The notes below the pieces were generated by a model that was not told the DNA's origin, ran no database searches, and saw only the letters and a program-made list of their open reading frames with translations. From NCBI RefSeq assembly GCF_000497045.1, contig NW_015961949.1, positions 496,001 to 560,000 of the forward strand: a stretch of 64,000 nt of DNA, given 5' to 3'. This document shows positions 31,865-41,065 of this stretch, one piece after another. A program made the position numbers and the translations under genes. The DNA comes from Kalmanozyma brasiliensis GHG001 (Eukaryota; Basidiomycota; Ustilaginomycetes; Ustilaginales). The first letter of the stretch is position 1; each line of letters starts with the position of its first letter.

Positions 31865-32860
31865 CTAGTTGCCGCCACGGAACGCGTGATACGGGCTAGC
31901 CTGGTTGACAGGGAACACGAGCGTCTCTGCGATGTTGACATGGGCCGGCCTGTTGGCGGCCCAGACGATCTCCTCTGCGATATCCTCGGCGCTGAGCGGC
32001 TGGAGACCCTTGTACACCTTGTCCGCTGCGTCCTGGTCTCCTCTGAATCTGGTGACCGAGAAGCTGGTCTCGACCATTCCCGGCTGGACCTCCGTCACCC
32101 TGATTGGCGTGTCCACCAGCTCCTTCAGCAGCGCCGAGGTGAAAGCGTTGACGGCGAACTTGGTTGCGCAGTAGATGCTTCCACCTGGGTAGCCCTCTCG
32201 ACCGGCGATGCTGCCGAGGTTGATGACGTGTCCAGCGTTACGCTTCTTGAACTCACGCACAAAGATCTGAGTGAGGTGGATGAGACCCTTGACGTTGGTG
32301 TCGATCATGACGTCCATTTCGTCGGCCGAGATGTCGCCCACCTTGTCGGTGCCCAGCACGAGGCCTGCGTTGTTGACCAGGATGTCGACCTCCTTGGCCC
32401 ACTCAGGGAGGCTCGAGATGAGCCCATCGAGCTGCTCGCGGTTGCGCATGTCGAGCGTGATGGCAGCAAAGTTGCCGCCGGCATTGGTCTGACCGGCCAA
32501 GTTTGCGTGGGCGCACTCGGTAGCTGCGGCGGACAGCTCCTCGGCACGACGAGCGGTGAGAATGACATTGCAGCCAGCGCGGGCGAAGAGAAGGGCCGTC
32601 GCCTTGCCGATGCCGCCCGAGGCTCCGGTGACGAGCACCGTCTTGTTGTGCAAACGCTGCGTAGGGAAAACCGTGGTCATGCTGGGGAAGATTCGATCCG
32701 GTCCACCGGTGGGTTTGGATGTGAGGAAGGATGGGGTGGTCGTGAAGGCTCGGACGGCGTTGGCGGCTGGTTTACGAGCAGATGAAAGCTGAATCAGGCG
32801 TCGTGTAGTTGCCTGAGGAAAAGATCGAAGCGTGCTGCGTGGAATAGCAGCGAACGACAT
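31865..32860 (-). CDS. NADP-dependent short-chain dehydrogenase (YdfG/YMR226C-like), possible mitochondrial form
   Basis: A classical short-chain dehydrogenase resembling the serine/3-hydroxy acid dehydrogenase group (bacterial YdfG, yeast YMR226C). From the ATG at 32858-32860 it is 331 residues. The Rossmann motif is TGASGGIG at 78-85, the NNAG motif follows, and the catalytic triad is Ser217, Tyr230 and Lys234 in GSIAG...YCATK. The first ~48 residues are rich in Arg, Ser and Ala without acids (MSFAAIPRSTLRSF onward), a good mitochondrial presequence. A second in-frame ATG at 32678-32680 (MTTVFPTQRL) starts just before the fold and would give a cytosolic form of 271 residues. The open frame also extends upstream to 32998 but without conserved content. 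The exact substrate is unknown. Confidence 0.9.
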   Translation of the reverse strand: MSFAAIPRSTLRSFPQATTRRLIQLSSARKPAANAVRAFTTTPSFLTSKPTGGPDRIFPSMTTVFPTQRLHNKTVLVTGASGGIGKATALLFARAGCNVILTARRAEELSAAATECAHANLAGQTNAGGNFAAITLDMRNREQLDGLISSLPEWAKEVDILVNNAGLVLGTDKVGDISADEMDVMIDTNVKGLIHLTQIFVREFKKRNAGHVINLGSIAGREGYPGGSIYCATKFAVNAFTSALLKELVDTPIRVTEVQPGMVETSFSVTRFRGDQDAADKVYKGLQPLSAEDIAEEIVWAANRPAHVNIAETLVFPVNQASPYHAFRGGN

Positions 32861-33169
32861 GCAGTAATGAGAGAGGAAGAAGGGAGATAGAGGATTGGAT
32901 GGAGAGAAGGTGTGAGTTGCCGGTCCAGCATCTGCGGCTTTCCATTTCCATTGCACAGCACGGTCTGTGCGAGCAGTCTTCTCGTTGCACAGCACCACAT
33001 GGCTATTTTCGGAACTGTAAGCCGAAAATCATCCTCGTTCAGGCCTCACTCACGCTTCATGCTCATATTCGCCATGAGGAGCGTAGCACGATCATAGCAG
33101 GCGCGACGTATGTTGTCAGAGAAAGCGACTGCCATTGCGATGTGAGACGATTATGCGAAATGTCCATGC
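32861..33169. promoter_or_regulatory. Intergenic region between two minus-strand genes
   Basis: Promoter of the short-chain dehydrogenase and 3' flank of the OHCU-decarboxylase gene. Nothing else recognised. Confidence 0.4.
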
Positions 33170-34813
33170 TTATTGAGCAGGCGCCGACCGAAGCTCCTTC
33201 GCCCGTTGAGCTTCTCGTCCGCTCAACAACCCTTCAGCCTCATTACCACCCTGAGCCTCCTCTACGACGTCGCCCAGCTCCTCGACGTCAGCGGCGCCTT
33301 CAATGCCATCCTCGCCCTCTGCCTCGTCGTCGCCCACCTCGTCAATCACAAATGCCGGTCGCTCTTGCAGGAGTGCTTGCTGAGCCGCACGCAAAGCTTC
33401 AGCTGCTGCGGCGGGCCCTGCTGTCGACAAGTCACTGCCACGTAGGCTGATCCTCTTGTCCGCTTTCGCCGATGCCGCCGAAGACTGCTTCTCCATTGTT
33501 CGTCCTCGGTCTGACGCTGACCCAGTCGCCGGTGATGCCGAGGCGTCAGCTTTGAGATCCTGTGACGACGGCGTCTTTGCAGGTGCCCGCAACGCGCCGA
33601 ACAGACGGTTTCCGAGCGACGTTTTCCTCTCCTCTGCGGCTTTCCTCCTCGACTCTGCTTCCTTCTCTCTCAGCTCTTGTGTGTCCATTCTGCCACCGTC
33701 AAGTGTAGAGTTGCGACCAAACGAAGGCTTCGGCCCGGTGACTGTATGTGTCTGTAGCCTTTGCCCCACTTGGTCCGCGAGCTGGTTCATCTTCGCCTTG
33801 CCTTCTTCTCCGAGCAAGTTGCCGAGAAAGCCGACGACTTTGCCTCGTGCTCCAGTGGTGACGTCGCGACTGTAGGTGGCTTCGCTGGTGGCCGAACCGC
33901 TTTCCTTGCTGGCTCCTGGGAGCGCCCTGGGTGCTCCGGGTAAGCTGGGCGCCGTGTGCCATGCGTATGCGCCTCCGCTCTGCGACCGTTCCACAGGCTC
34001 GAGATAGAATGATTCGGTGAGGTCAGACTTGAAGAAGGATTCGAGGACAGGAGACGAGAGGACCAGCATGCGGAAAGAGGCGAGCGATAAGAACGGAACA
34101 TCTTGCCCGATGGTCTTGTCTGCGTCTTGAGTAGCCGCAGCCTGTGCTAATGCCTTGGTATTACCATCGTCGCTCTTGCTTGCAGCTTCAGCTGTAAGCT
34201 TGCCGGCACGGTCGACTGCGATCTCCCACAGCGCATCGGAGGCTCGGTCCAGCTCCGATTGCCATTCGTCAGTGTCGTGTGCTCGAACCTCGCTCTTGGC
34301 AAGATCTTTGGCGTCCTTGAGTGCAGCCACCTTATCACCAAGCAGTGATTCGATCTCATCGGCCACTGCAGCTCTCGATCGGCCAGCGACATAGGTCACG
34401 AAGCGCAGGCCTGGGTATTTTGCTTCGTAGATCGCATTGAGTCTTGCCAGTCTTTCAAGCGTGGCAGGATCGACCTGACCACCCTTCATTTGTTCTTTGC
34501 GGCTCTCCTCGCTGAGCTCTGAGGTTGGCGCATTGAGAGGAGCACCGATCCTGGGATGTCCGCCAATGAATTTGGCGCGTCGTTCTACCTCCCATCCTGG
34601 CTCGTCCTCTACGCAGAAGCGTGCCACGTCGATCAATCCTTCGTACGACTCCGGCCGTGAGTCTTCCGGTAAGTCAGCGATGGCCGCGGCGGATTGCGAC
34701 GCAAGATCTGGCAACAGCTCTTGAGGGCACTCGAGGAGGCGTAGTAGGATGGGCGAAAGCTGCTCTGGTGTTGCGTTCGGGATCTCGCCCGGTGCGATGA
34801 TCGAGGCTGACAT
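33170..34813 (-). CDS. OHCU decarboxylase-domain protein with long C-terminal extension
   Basis: OHCU decarboxylase converts 2-oxo-4-hydroxy-4-carboxy-5-ureidoimidazoline to S-allantoin, the last step of urate breakdown. The domain fills about residues 15-165 of 547. It includes LLECPQELLPDLA, the signature GGHPRIGAP (84-92) and the typical end YEAKYPGLRFVTYVAGRSRAAV (about 129-150). The stand-alone enzymes are only about 170-200 residues. Here about 350 further residues follow. Residues 240-345 look partly ordered (VPFLSLASFRMLVLSSPVLESFF; GFLGNLLGEEGKAKMNQLADQVGQRL). The rest is charged and disordered, with a DKRISLRGSDLS segment and an acidic region near 500. No known second domain was recognised. 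The start ATG at 34811-34813 immediately precedes the domain. Enzyme activity is inferred from the family. Confidence 0.82.
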   Translation of the reverse strand: MSASIIAPGEIPNATPEQLSPILLRLLECPQELLPDLASQSAAAIADLPEDSRPESYEGLIDVARFCVEDEPGWEVERRAKFIGGHPRIGAPLNAPTSELSEESRKEQMKGGQVDPATLERLARLNAIYEAKYPGLRFVTYVAGRSRAAVADEIESLLGDKVAALKDAKDLAKSEVRAHDTDEWQSELDRASDALWEIAVDRAGKLTAEAASKSDDGNTKALAQAAATQDADKTIGQDVPFLSLASFRMLVLSSPVLESFFKSDLTESFYLEPVERSQSGGAYAWHTAPSLPGAPRALPGASKESGSATSEATYSRDVTTGARGKVVGFLGNLLGEEGKAKMNQLADQVGQRLQTHTVTGPKPSFGRNSTLDGGRMDTQELREKEAESRRKAAEERKTSLGNRLFGALRAPAKTPSSQDLKADASASPATGSASDRGRTMEKQSSAASAKADKRISLRGSDLSTAGPAAAAEALRAAQQALLQERPAFVIDEVGDDEAEGEDGIEGAADVEELGDVVEEAQGGNEAEGLLSGREAQRAKELRSAPAQ

Positions 34814-35238
34814 TGCTGTGGCTCACCGCTTGACCAATGTCAATATGGTTTTGAGCGAGCGACGAGCGTAGAAATGTGCTCGAATTACCCGAGAGGCAGA
34901 CGGTGATGTGATATGTGCTAATACTGAGCTGTAATGGTGGTGAGCGATAACGGGAGGTGGTGACACTGGTTCAAGGATGGTACTGTGCTGTGCTGTTGCG
35001 TTTATGTTGAATGCACGGACGCTGCTGTGTGTGACACTTTCCAGAAATTCGGCTTTGGCCGTGACTTTAGAGCGTGGACCCTACTGGCTGATCTCGCGCG
35101 GTAGGAAGGAAAGGAGACGCAGAAGCAAAAGACCAACACCATCTTCGCTCACGGCGTGCTTCACTTGTGACCACCACATCGTCTCAAGATCAACACTCCG
35201 CCTAGCACCTTCCTTGACGCTGCAGTTCGGCCGCAGCC
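34814..35238. promoter_or_regulatory. Divergent promoter OHCU-decarboxylase / prefoldin 3
   Basis: 425 bp between divergent starts; no further feature recognised. Confidence 0.45.
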
Positions 35239-36046
35239 ATGTCTTCCGCATCATCCGCTATCGCGGGTCCGTCTCAATCCAAGGTCGAGACCAACTCGCG
35301 AGGCATCCCGCACGCTCCTTTCATCGTAAGTCTCGCGTCACTTGAAACACGCGTGATTGTCAAGTGGAACGTTCTCTGACTCGTAGTGTCTTCACCTCTC
35401 TGCATCATCGCGCAGTCCAACGTGCAAGAGTATCTTGGAGGTCCGGACGAGGAGGTCGAGCCAACACTCAAAAAGTTCCAGGAGACCATGTCCAAGTACA
35501 AGTTCATGGAGCTCAACACAGCACAACGACGCCGAGGACTCGAAGAGAAGATCCCTGACATTCGCAAGACCCTCCAAATGGTCACCTTCCTGAAGGACAA
35601 GAAGGATGATCCGGAATCGATAGAGACGACCTTCGAGCTCAATGACACACTCTACGCGAAAGCGAAACTGGACCCCGTCAACACTGTGCATCTTTGGCTA
35701 GGCGTAAGTAGCATCTCTGCCTCGTGAATCAAAGCCAAGCACGAATGCGTAGTCGCTGACCCGTCATTGCTCGACTCCTTGCACTTTTGTCATCTGACAG
35801 GCCAACGTCATGCTCGAATACCCGCTGGACGAAGCCATCTCCCTACTGACCGGCAAGCTTTCAGGCGCAGAAAAGTCGCTCACGACCTCGAAAGAAGACC
35901 TCGACTTCCTTCGCGAGCAGATCACCATCATGGAGGTCAACACGGCGCGAGTGCACAATTGGGACGTCAAGCGCCGCCGCGAGCGCAGGGAACAGCTCGA
36001 ACGCGACGGCCTCACCGAGGGTGCCTCCAAATCACAGGCCTCGTGA
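35239..36046 (+). CDS. PAC10: Prefoldin subunit 3 (PAC10 / VBP1 homologue)
   Basis: Prefoldin is a hexameric chaperone that hands nascent actin and tubulin to the CCT chaperonin. Three exons: 35239-35325, 35416-35703 and 35801-36046. The introns are 90 and 97 nt, both with GTAAGT donors and CAG acceptors, and all junctions are in phase. The product is 206 residues, close to yeast Pac10 (199). Signatures are GIPHAPFI at the end of exon 1, LKKFQETMSKYKFMELN and LEEKIPDI (first coiled coil), LNDTLYAKA and VHLWLGANVMLEYPLDEA (the beta-hairpin core), and the second coiled coil ending in ARVHNWDVKRRRE. The TGA stop (36044-36046) lies inside a consensus splice donor TC-GTGAGT. Splicing there would join the downstream phosphatase frame (see findings). 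Confidence 0.93.
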
Positions 36047-36375
36047 GTTTCACACAGCATCCTAATCCTTGTGCAATACCCAACATCGATCTTGCAAGAG
36101 ACAGCGTGGACGCTACCTGCTGCTGCGGCCTTGAAGAAGACAGCGTGACTGAATCCCAAGTCTCTTCTTCTGCCTTTGTGTCGTGCAGCAGCAGCAGGTG
36201 GCTTTCCGATGACCGTGACAAGAGCGAGACAAATACGAGCAGAGCTGAGAAGAGTGCACAGCCATCCGAGAACGGACTTGATGAGCAGGAGCAGCACGAA
36301 GAGCGACCGACTGCAGACGATCAAACGGTAGTCGCCGCGAAATCGTCTACGAGCTCTACACCTGCGGAAGAAGCC
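36047..36375 (+). other. Prefoldin/phosphatase junction: possible intron and upstream coding sequence
   Basis: This interval has no in-frame ATG. From about 36189 it is open in the phosphatase frame and looks coding (Glu/Gln/Ser-rich with regular codons). A donor GTGAGT at 36043 and a pyrimidine tract followed by tandem CAGCAGCAGCAG acceptors (ends at 36188, 36191, 36194 and 36197) would form an intron of 146-155 nt. All four acceptors keep the frame. Alternatively it is simply the promoter of the phosphatase. Confidence 0.5.
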
Positions 36376-37110
36376 ATGCCCGCGTCTGCCACAATGACGC
36401 CAGACGTAGCCCAGTCGACATCAGTCAAAGCGCAGGACAGTCCCGAAGAAGACGCCCCAGTACCTCCAGCAGCAGACCAGCAGCAAGCTCACGACGTCGT
36501 CGCTGCGGGCAACCCCATCGACTCGGTGCTGCCCAACAAACAGCCCAAAGAGTCCACCTCTACCACCGTACCTCCCCCTATCGACCGTTCCCACCTCCCT
36601 GCCTCGCTCACCACCCCCACCTCCACGGACCCCTCCACATCGCACACGCTCATCGTTCCCCCGCTCAACTTCGCCATGGTCTCCCGCGGTATCTACCGCT
36701 CTGGCCACCCGAACGAGCGAAACTTCGAGTTCCTCCGGCGTCTCAACCTCAAATCCGTGCTCTACCTGGGTACGGAGGATTATCGATCCAACATGACCAA
36801 CTGGACAGCGTCGCAGGGCATTCAGACGTTCCATCTGAGGTTGGCGATAAACAAGGAACCGACGGCAGAGATGGATGAGAAGGACGTGGTGAAGGCGTTG
36901 CAGCTGATTCTGACGCCGAGCAACTGGCCCATCCTCGTACACTGCAACAAGGGCCTTCGCCGCGCCGGAGTCATCGTGGGCTTGTTAAGGAGGCTACAAG
37001 GTTGGAGTCACACGAGTATCTTCGAGGAGTACAGCAGATTCGCAGGGACAAAGATCAGCGACCTCGAATATATCGAGGTGTTTGATTTGGATCAGGTCAA
37101 GCTCACGTAA
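36376..37110 (+). CDS. Siw14/PFA-DSP-like tyrosine (inositol pyrophosphate) phosphatase
   Basis: A plant-and-fungal atypical dual-specificity phosphatase; yeast Siw14 of this family hydrolyses inositol pyrophosphates. The domain is the C-terminal ~150 residues. It opens with PLNFAMVSRGIYRSGHPNERNFEFLRRL and has the catalytic loop HCNKGLRRAG (the Cys-x5-Arg signature). It continues with GLLRRLQGWSHTSIFEEYSRFAG, typical of the family. From the first in-frame ATG the protein is 244 residues with a Ser/Pro/Glu-rich N-terminal half. No in-frame ATG exists upstream within the intergenic space, although the frame stays open. The true N terminus may therefore come from splicing to prefoldin 3. The active-site loop departs from Siw14 HCNRGKHRTG at several positions, so Oca-type relatives are also possible. 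Confidence 0.8.
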   Translation: MPASATMTPDVAQSTSVKAQDSPEEDAPVPPAADQQQAHDVVAAGNPIDSVLPNKQPKESTSTTVPPPIDRSHLPASLTTPTSTDPSTSHTLIVPPLNFAMVSRGIYRSGHPNERNFEFLRRLNLKSVLYLGTEDYRSNMTNWTASQGIQTFHLRLAINKEPTAEMDEKDVVKALQLILTPSNWPILVHCNKGLRRAGVIVGLLRRLQGWSHTSIFEEYSRFAGTKISDLEYIEVFDLDQVKLT

Positions 37111-37163
37111 ATGAACAGTACCTCACTCCACTCCGTCTGAAGAGCTGCTGGATTGTGTGAGAG

Positions 37164-39029
37164 CTAAATGTACACCTCAATCCAGTTCCTCTGTCGTGAG
37201 CCAGGCTGAGTTCGACCACGCACAGCTTCCAGAATGCGCGCCCGCTGCCACTGCCACATCTCGACCTTGCCGGCCGAACGAGGACAGCGCACGTGCTCCA
37301 TCAGCACGGGCTCGCTCGTCGACGACAGAGGCGTCATATGCGAGATGATCGCTGGCTGGATCGTGTTGTTGACGTAGTCGCTGAATGTAGCACGAGCGGC
37401 TTGGCGGTGTGGTGGTGTGGGGGCGGGAAACAGGTCGAATGGGTCGCGGTGGAGGGCGTCTGTGTAGGCGTCGTACAGAACTCCGGCAGCTCCGGTGGCT
37501 ATCTGGTCGGCAGGGCGATTGGCGGAGTCTGCAGGGGCTCGCTGCGAATGCTGTGTGTGCCATGGCGCTACGTGGTTTCCTGCTGCCTTGCCGGCGAAAG
37601 CGGTCGCGCCTACGTCAGATATGCGTTCTCGCGGATCGGCCAGAACCTCGCATCCGACCAGCAAGAGACTTTCCAGCCGCGACCAAGCAATCGTTGTCGG
37701 GGTGGCCCACGAAACACCCAGTATGGCGTCTGCAGAAATCCACCGGCAGAAGCTCAGGTCGAGCGACTTGAGCTTTGTGAGACTGCGGCTGAGCTTGCGA
37801 AGAAAGACAGCTGCACGTTGATGGTCCGACTCGCCATCTTCGCCACGAGCGAGGCGGGAGCCGGCAAGGCTGAGTACCTGCAAGTTGGGAAGCTGAGCGA
37901 AGATGGCTTGCATCGAAGGCGAGTCCAGCGGTGTTATGGAAGACGAGGTGTGGGGGGCGTTCCAGCCAGCGAGGCTGAGCATCCGCAGTGAGACGCCCAG
38001 CTGACCATTGCTGAGCATGCGTGTCAGCGTTCGCGTCGAGACTGTGGAGAAGGAGAGGTCGAGAGAGGCGCAATCTGCCGTGTTGCCGCTGGGGCCAAGA
38101 TTGCTTCTGGCCGTGTCGAGGCTGGTCTCCCAATCATCTCGGTCCTCCTGTCCTGCGTCGAAGAAACTCTCTTCCGACCCTTGCGGCTGCGCTTTGTTAA
38201 GATCGATCAGTGCGTGAGCGGTCCACTCGCTCAGTGGCCAGTCCGTAGCTGCCATCCGCCCACATAGCGACAGCATCCGTTGTTGCATGTGTTGAGCCAG
38301 GTACTCGAGCACCTCTCGTGCCTGCATGATCTGGTCTCTACCGCCTTGTCCAGGACGATTCAGGACGTCTGCAATAACACAGAGCGTCATGTCCAGCAGG
38401 GAGAGCGCGCTGCCTTGCCCGTCTGCCTGTAATGGCTCGACGTGCAGATGGCGGAGACCAGCACACATCGTTTGGTGTTGCTTTCTGATCCGACGTCGAG
38501 CAGACTCGTCTTGCTGCCTCTCGGTTTCAGGCAGATCCGCGCTTTTGACTGGTCGTCCTTCTCCAGGCAAGCTAATGCCTCTGCGTAGGCTAAGCCGATC
38601 AAACTCCTCCCTCCAAGACTCGGGCGGGATGGGGCCCGCAACTTGACGCTTGAGCTGCCTCTCTCTTGACCGCTGATCGCGCTCCCTCTGAGCCAGCTCT
38701 GTGGAGGACAGGTACATCAGCCCCGCTCTTGAGGAAGACGAAGCGGATGTTGACGTCGGCTGCCGCTGCAATGGTGCCGGCGCAGAGATTGTCCCTGCCT
38801 CCGAGTCGTCTAGGCCTTGTGACTGCGCTCGCGCCAGCTTAGCTTGAAGGTTCCTGCATCGTCGCAAGTCCTCCTCGCGCGCTCGAGCGAGCCGCTCGTT
38901 GACGCTCAGCTTGGATGATTCGGCCTGCATGCCAGAGCAGCTCAGTGCAGCGGACCCGCCATCGTCGAGCTTGAGCGGTGGTGGCGGTGGTGAGTAGAAG
39001 AACAAGCTCTTCCGATTGTGTGGAGGCAT
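37164..39029 (-). CDS. Unknown leucine-rich-repeat protein
   Basis: A 621-residue protein without recognised catalytic motifs. The middle-to-C-terminal part has degenerate leucine-rich repeats: CASLDLSFSTV, VSLRMLSLAGWN, LPNLQVLSLAGSRL, LTKLKSLDLSFCRW and WSRLESLLLVGCEV (about residues 320-455). This resembles F-box/LRR or RNI-type proteins, though no F-box was identified. The N-terminal third is charged and helical, with Arg/Glu-rich runs (LARAREEDLRRCRNLQAKLARAQ; AQRERDQRSRERQLKRQ) suggesting coiled coil. The C terminus contains CPRSAGKVEMWQWQRARILEAVRGR. A scaffold or substrate-adaptor role is a guess. Single exon, ATG at 39027-39029, 54 bp convergent with the phosphatase. Confidence 0.78.
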   Translation of the reverse strand: MPPHNRKSLFFYSPPPPPLKLDDGGSAALSCSGMQAESSKLSVNERLARAREEDLRRCRNLQAKLARAQSQGLDDSEAGTISAPAPLQRQPTSTSASSSSRAGLMYLSSTELAQRERDQRSRERQLKRQVAGPIPPESWREEFDRLSLRRGISLPGEGRPVKSADLPETERQQDESARRRIRKQHQTMCAGLRHLHVEPLQADGQGSALSLLDMTLCVIADVLNRPGQGGRDQIMQAREVLEYLAQHMQQRMLSLCGRMAATDWPLSEWTAHALIDLNKAQPQGSEESFFDAGQEDRDDWETSLDTARSNLGPSGNTADCASLDLSFSTVSTRTLTRMLSNGQLGVSLRMLSLAGWNAPHTSSSITPLDSPSMQAIFAQLPNLQVLSLAGSRLARGEDGESDHQRAAVFLRKLSRSLTKLKSLDLSFCRWISADAILGVSWATPTTIAWSRLESLLLVGCEVLADPRERISDVGATAFAGKAAGNHVAPWHTQHSQRAPADSANRPADQIATGAAGVLYDAYTDALHRDPFDLFPAPTPPHRQAARATFSDYVNNTIQPAIISHMTPLSSTSEPVLMEHVRCPRSAGKVEMWQWQRARILEAVRGRTQPGSRQRNWIEVYI

Positions 39030-39201
39030 GCGTGTGAAATTTCAGCCGGCAAAGATGCCGGAAAATCAGCCGTCCAGCATGGCAGAGTCAGCATCATGCA
39101 CACCATGGTTCACAACACTTGCTATTTGTGTTCAGACGAAGCTGTATTGGCACATTACAGGGTATACAGATATGTACAAGATGGAGCAAATAATGTCGAA
39201 A

Positions 39202-40506
39202 TCACGACCCGATCATGGCCGACAACATGCGCTTGTAGTCGCCGCTAGTCTCGCCCTCGACGCGGTTCTTGAGGCCCTTCTTATGGAACAGCTGAGCATA
39301 CGCTGGCTTGATCTGGCCCTCGAATCTGGGCTTATTCCAGTGCAATCGAGCGACTCGGTAGACGAGACGTTCGTCTTTGGTGCCCATGCCCTTCATGCTG
39401 TCCTCCAGCAGTCTTGCGTCTCGGGTGACACCTTGACCATCGTGCTCCGCGCCATCGACGATGTACCTCAGCGCGTCCTTCATGTGACCGGAGAACTCGG
39501 TGTCGATCATCTTGGACAGCGAGCCGCGGTGACGTTGCTGATAAGCCTGAGCCACAGCGGCCAGATGAGGCGTGCTGCGCTGAAGCAAGATACCGCAGAT
39601 AGCAATCTCGTCCGTCCCCGCACCTCGTGCTGCGCTCTTCAACGCGGCCACGTCGGCCTCGACCGCACGCGGGTCAACAGGCACGTTGTCCTCCTGTCGG
39701 ACCCCCTGCATGGCCATGACAAACATGCGCTTGGTCTTGAAGCTCAGCTCGTCCTCGACCACCTTCTCCATGTTCTTGCCGTACGTCGCCTGGTAGGCCT
39801 GTTTGAGGACGTGCATCTCGAGGTTGGTGCGACCGAGAAGGACTTCGTTGAGCAGATCCTCGTGTGTGCCTGCGCCCTGGCAGGCACGCTTGATGAGCCA
39901 GCAGTCGTACAGGACCGGACCGAGGACTTTAGCTCGCAGAGCAGCCTCAAACCAGCCTGAAGTCTCCTTTTCGAGGACCGTGAGGAGGTCTTTGCCGACG
40001 GTGGCCTTGAATTGGTGTCGAAGCGCGTCGATCTGGTAGGCGTCGAGAGGGGCGAGCGTGGCAATGAGCGCGCCTTCGTCGGTACCGAAGCCTTTGGTGG
40101 CCTTGCGAACGCGTTCGACGTCTTGGGCTACGTTGTAGCCAGGTGGGGGTGGAGAGGGCATGTTGGGCGGAGGAGGTGGGACGGAGACGCCGAGGTAGAA
40201 GGCGCCTCCTGCGCTGCTTGGAGGTGGGACAGGGGCGCCGTAGCCATGTTGAGGAGGAGGCGGGTGCGCATGGTGATGAGGCTGGTGGTGGTGGTGCTGC
40301 GGTGGGCCAGGAGGAGGAGCGTAGCCACCGCCGTAGGGAGCTTGAGGAGGAGGCGCGTAGCCACCAGCGTGAGGAGGCGGTGGTCCACCGGGAGGACCGT
40401 ATCCGCCATAGCCACCTTGAGGCATGGGAGGTGGAGCACCGTAGCCCTGAGGGGGTGGTGCACCGTAGCCTTGAGGAGGCGGGTAAGGATTCTGTTGCCA
40501 GGACAT
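39202..40506 (-). CDS. Annexin with Pro/Gly/Tyr-rich N-terminal tail
   Basis: Annexins bind acidic phospholipids in a calcium-dependent way. The 434-residue protein has four annexin repeats at about 125-195, 197-268, 280-353 and 360-432. Their calcium-loop motifs are KGFGTDE (138-144), QGAGTHE (210-216), RGAGTDE (294-300) and KGMGTKD (372-378). The first ~120 residues are a low-complexity tail made of PPPQGYGAPPP-type repeats, GGYGGYGPPGG, and a histidine cluster (about 71-80). This resembles the tails of animal annexins A7 and A11, which mediate self-association. Fungal annexins of the anx14 type have similar tails. Role in membrane trafficking or secretion is inferred. Single exon. It is divergent from the vacuolar phosphatase across 559 bp. 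Confidence 0.93.
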   Translation of the reverse strand: MSWQQNPYPPPQGYGAPPPQGYGAPPPMPQGGYGGYGPPGGPPPPHAGGYAPPPQAPYGGGYAPPPGPPQHHHHQPHHHAHPPPPQHGYGAPVPPPSSAGGAFYLGVSVPPPPPNMPSPPPPGYNVAQDVERVRKATKGFGTDEGALIATLAPLDAYQIDALRHQFKATVGKDLLTVLEKETSGWFEAALRAKVLGPVLYDCWLIKRACQGAGTHEDLLNEVLLGRTNLEMHVLKQAYQATYGKNMEKVVEDELSFKTKRMFVMAMQGVRQEDNVPVDPRAVEADVAALKSAARGAGTDEIAICGILLQRSTPHLAAVAQAYQQRHRGSLSKMIDTEFSGHMKDALRYIVDGAEHDGQGVTRDARLLEDSMKGMGTKDERLVYRVARLHWNKPRFEGQIKPAYAQLFHKKGLKNRVEGETSGDYKRMLSAMIGS

Positions 40507-41065
40507 GTTAATTTGGTGTAGTGTTTGCGATCGAGGTTCTCTGTACGATGTGCAGGCTAGTGACGAGGATGACGGTGCTTCTTATACCTCCCACCTCGGC
40601 CATGCTCATCCAGGCTCGCCTCATTGCATGGCCCGTCCGTCATTGCTCTCCACACGAGATTGACTCGCTCTGCTGCGCTTGATTTCATTTTCTTGGCACA
40701 ATGAACCGGCAACACAGCCCGAAAATAAGACTGCCATCACGAGGCGGTGTAATTCTACCCGAGACCCTGCCTACTTGGTGGTGGCGGGCCGCGGTCTTGG
40801 AAAAGCGGTGCTGCCACCTGCACACATCTTCGCCAAAGACGTCACTCGACTCACTCGTCCCTTCTTTCGCGTAAAGTGATTGCAGATCATGATCTGACAC
40901 GTTGAGGAAAATCCAACTCCGCATCCGTGCACGTTTGCACACTTCCATACCCACCTCGATGGCGATCATCAAGGGTCCTCCTCACCATCCATAGCACCTC
41001 TCAGTCTCGCTCCTGCTCCTTCAGCGCTACGTTTGCAATAGACGGCTTCGTCGGTGGTGATCAAG
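40507..41065. promoter_or_regulatory. Divergent promoter annexin / alkaline phosphatase
   Basis: Contains GCACGTTTGC at about 40929-40938. Its CACGTT core (40930-40935) matches the E-box variant bound by the phosphate regulator Pho4 in yeast, roughly 130 bp upstream of the phosphatase ATG. One short match has little weight by itself. No other gene is present. Confidence 0.35.
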
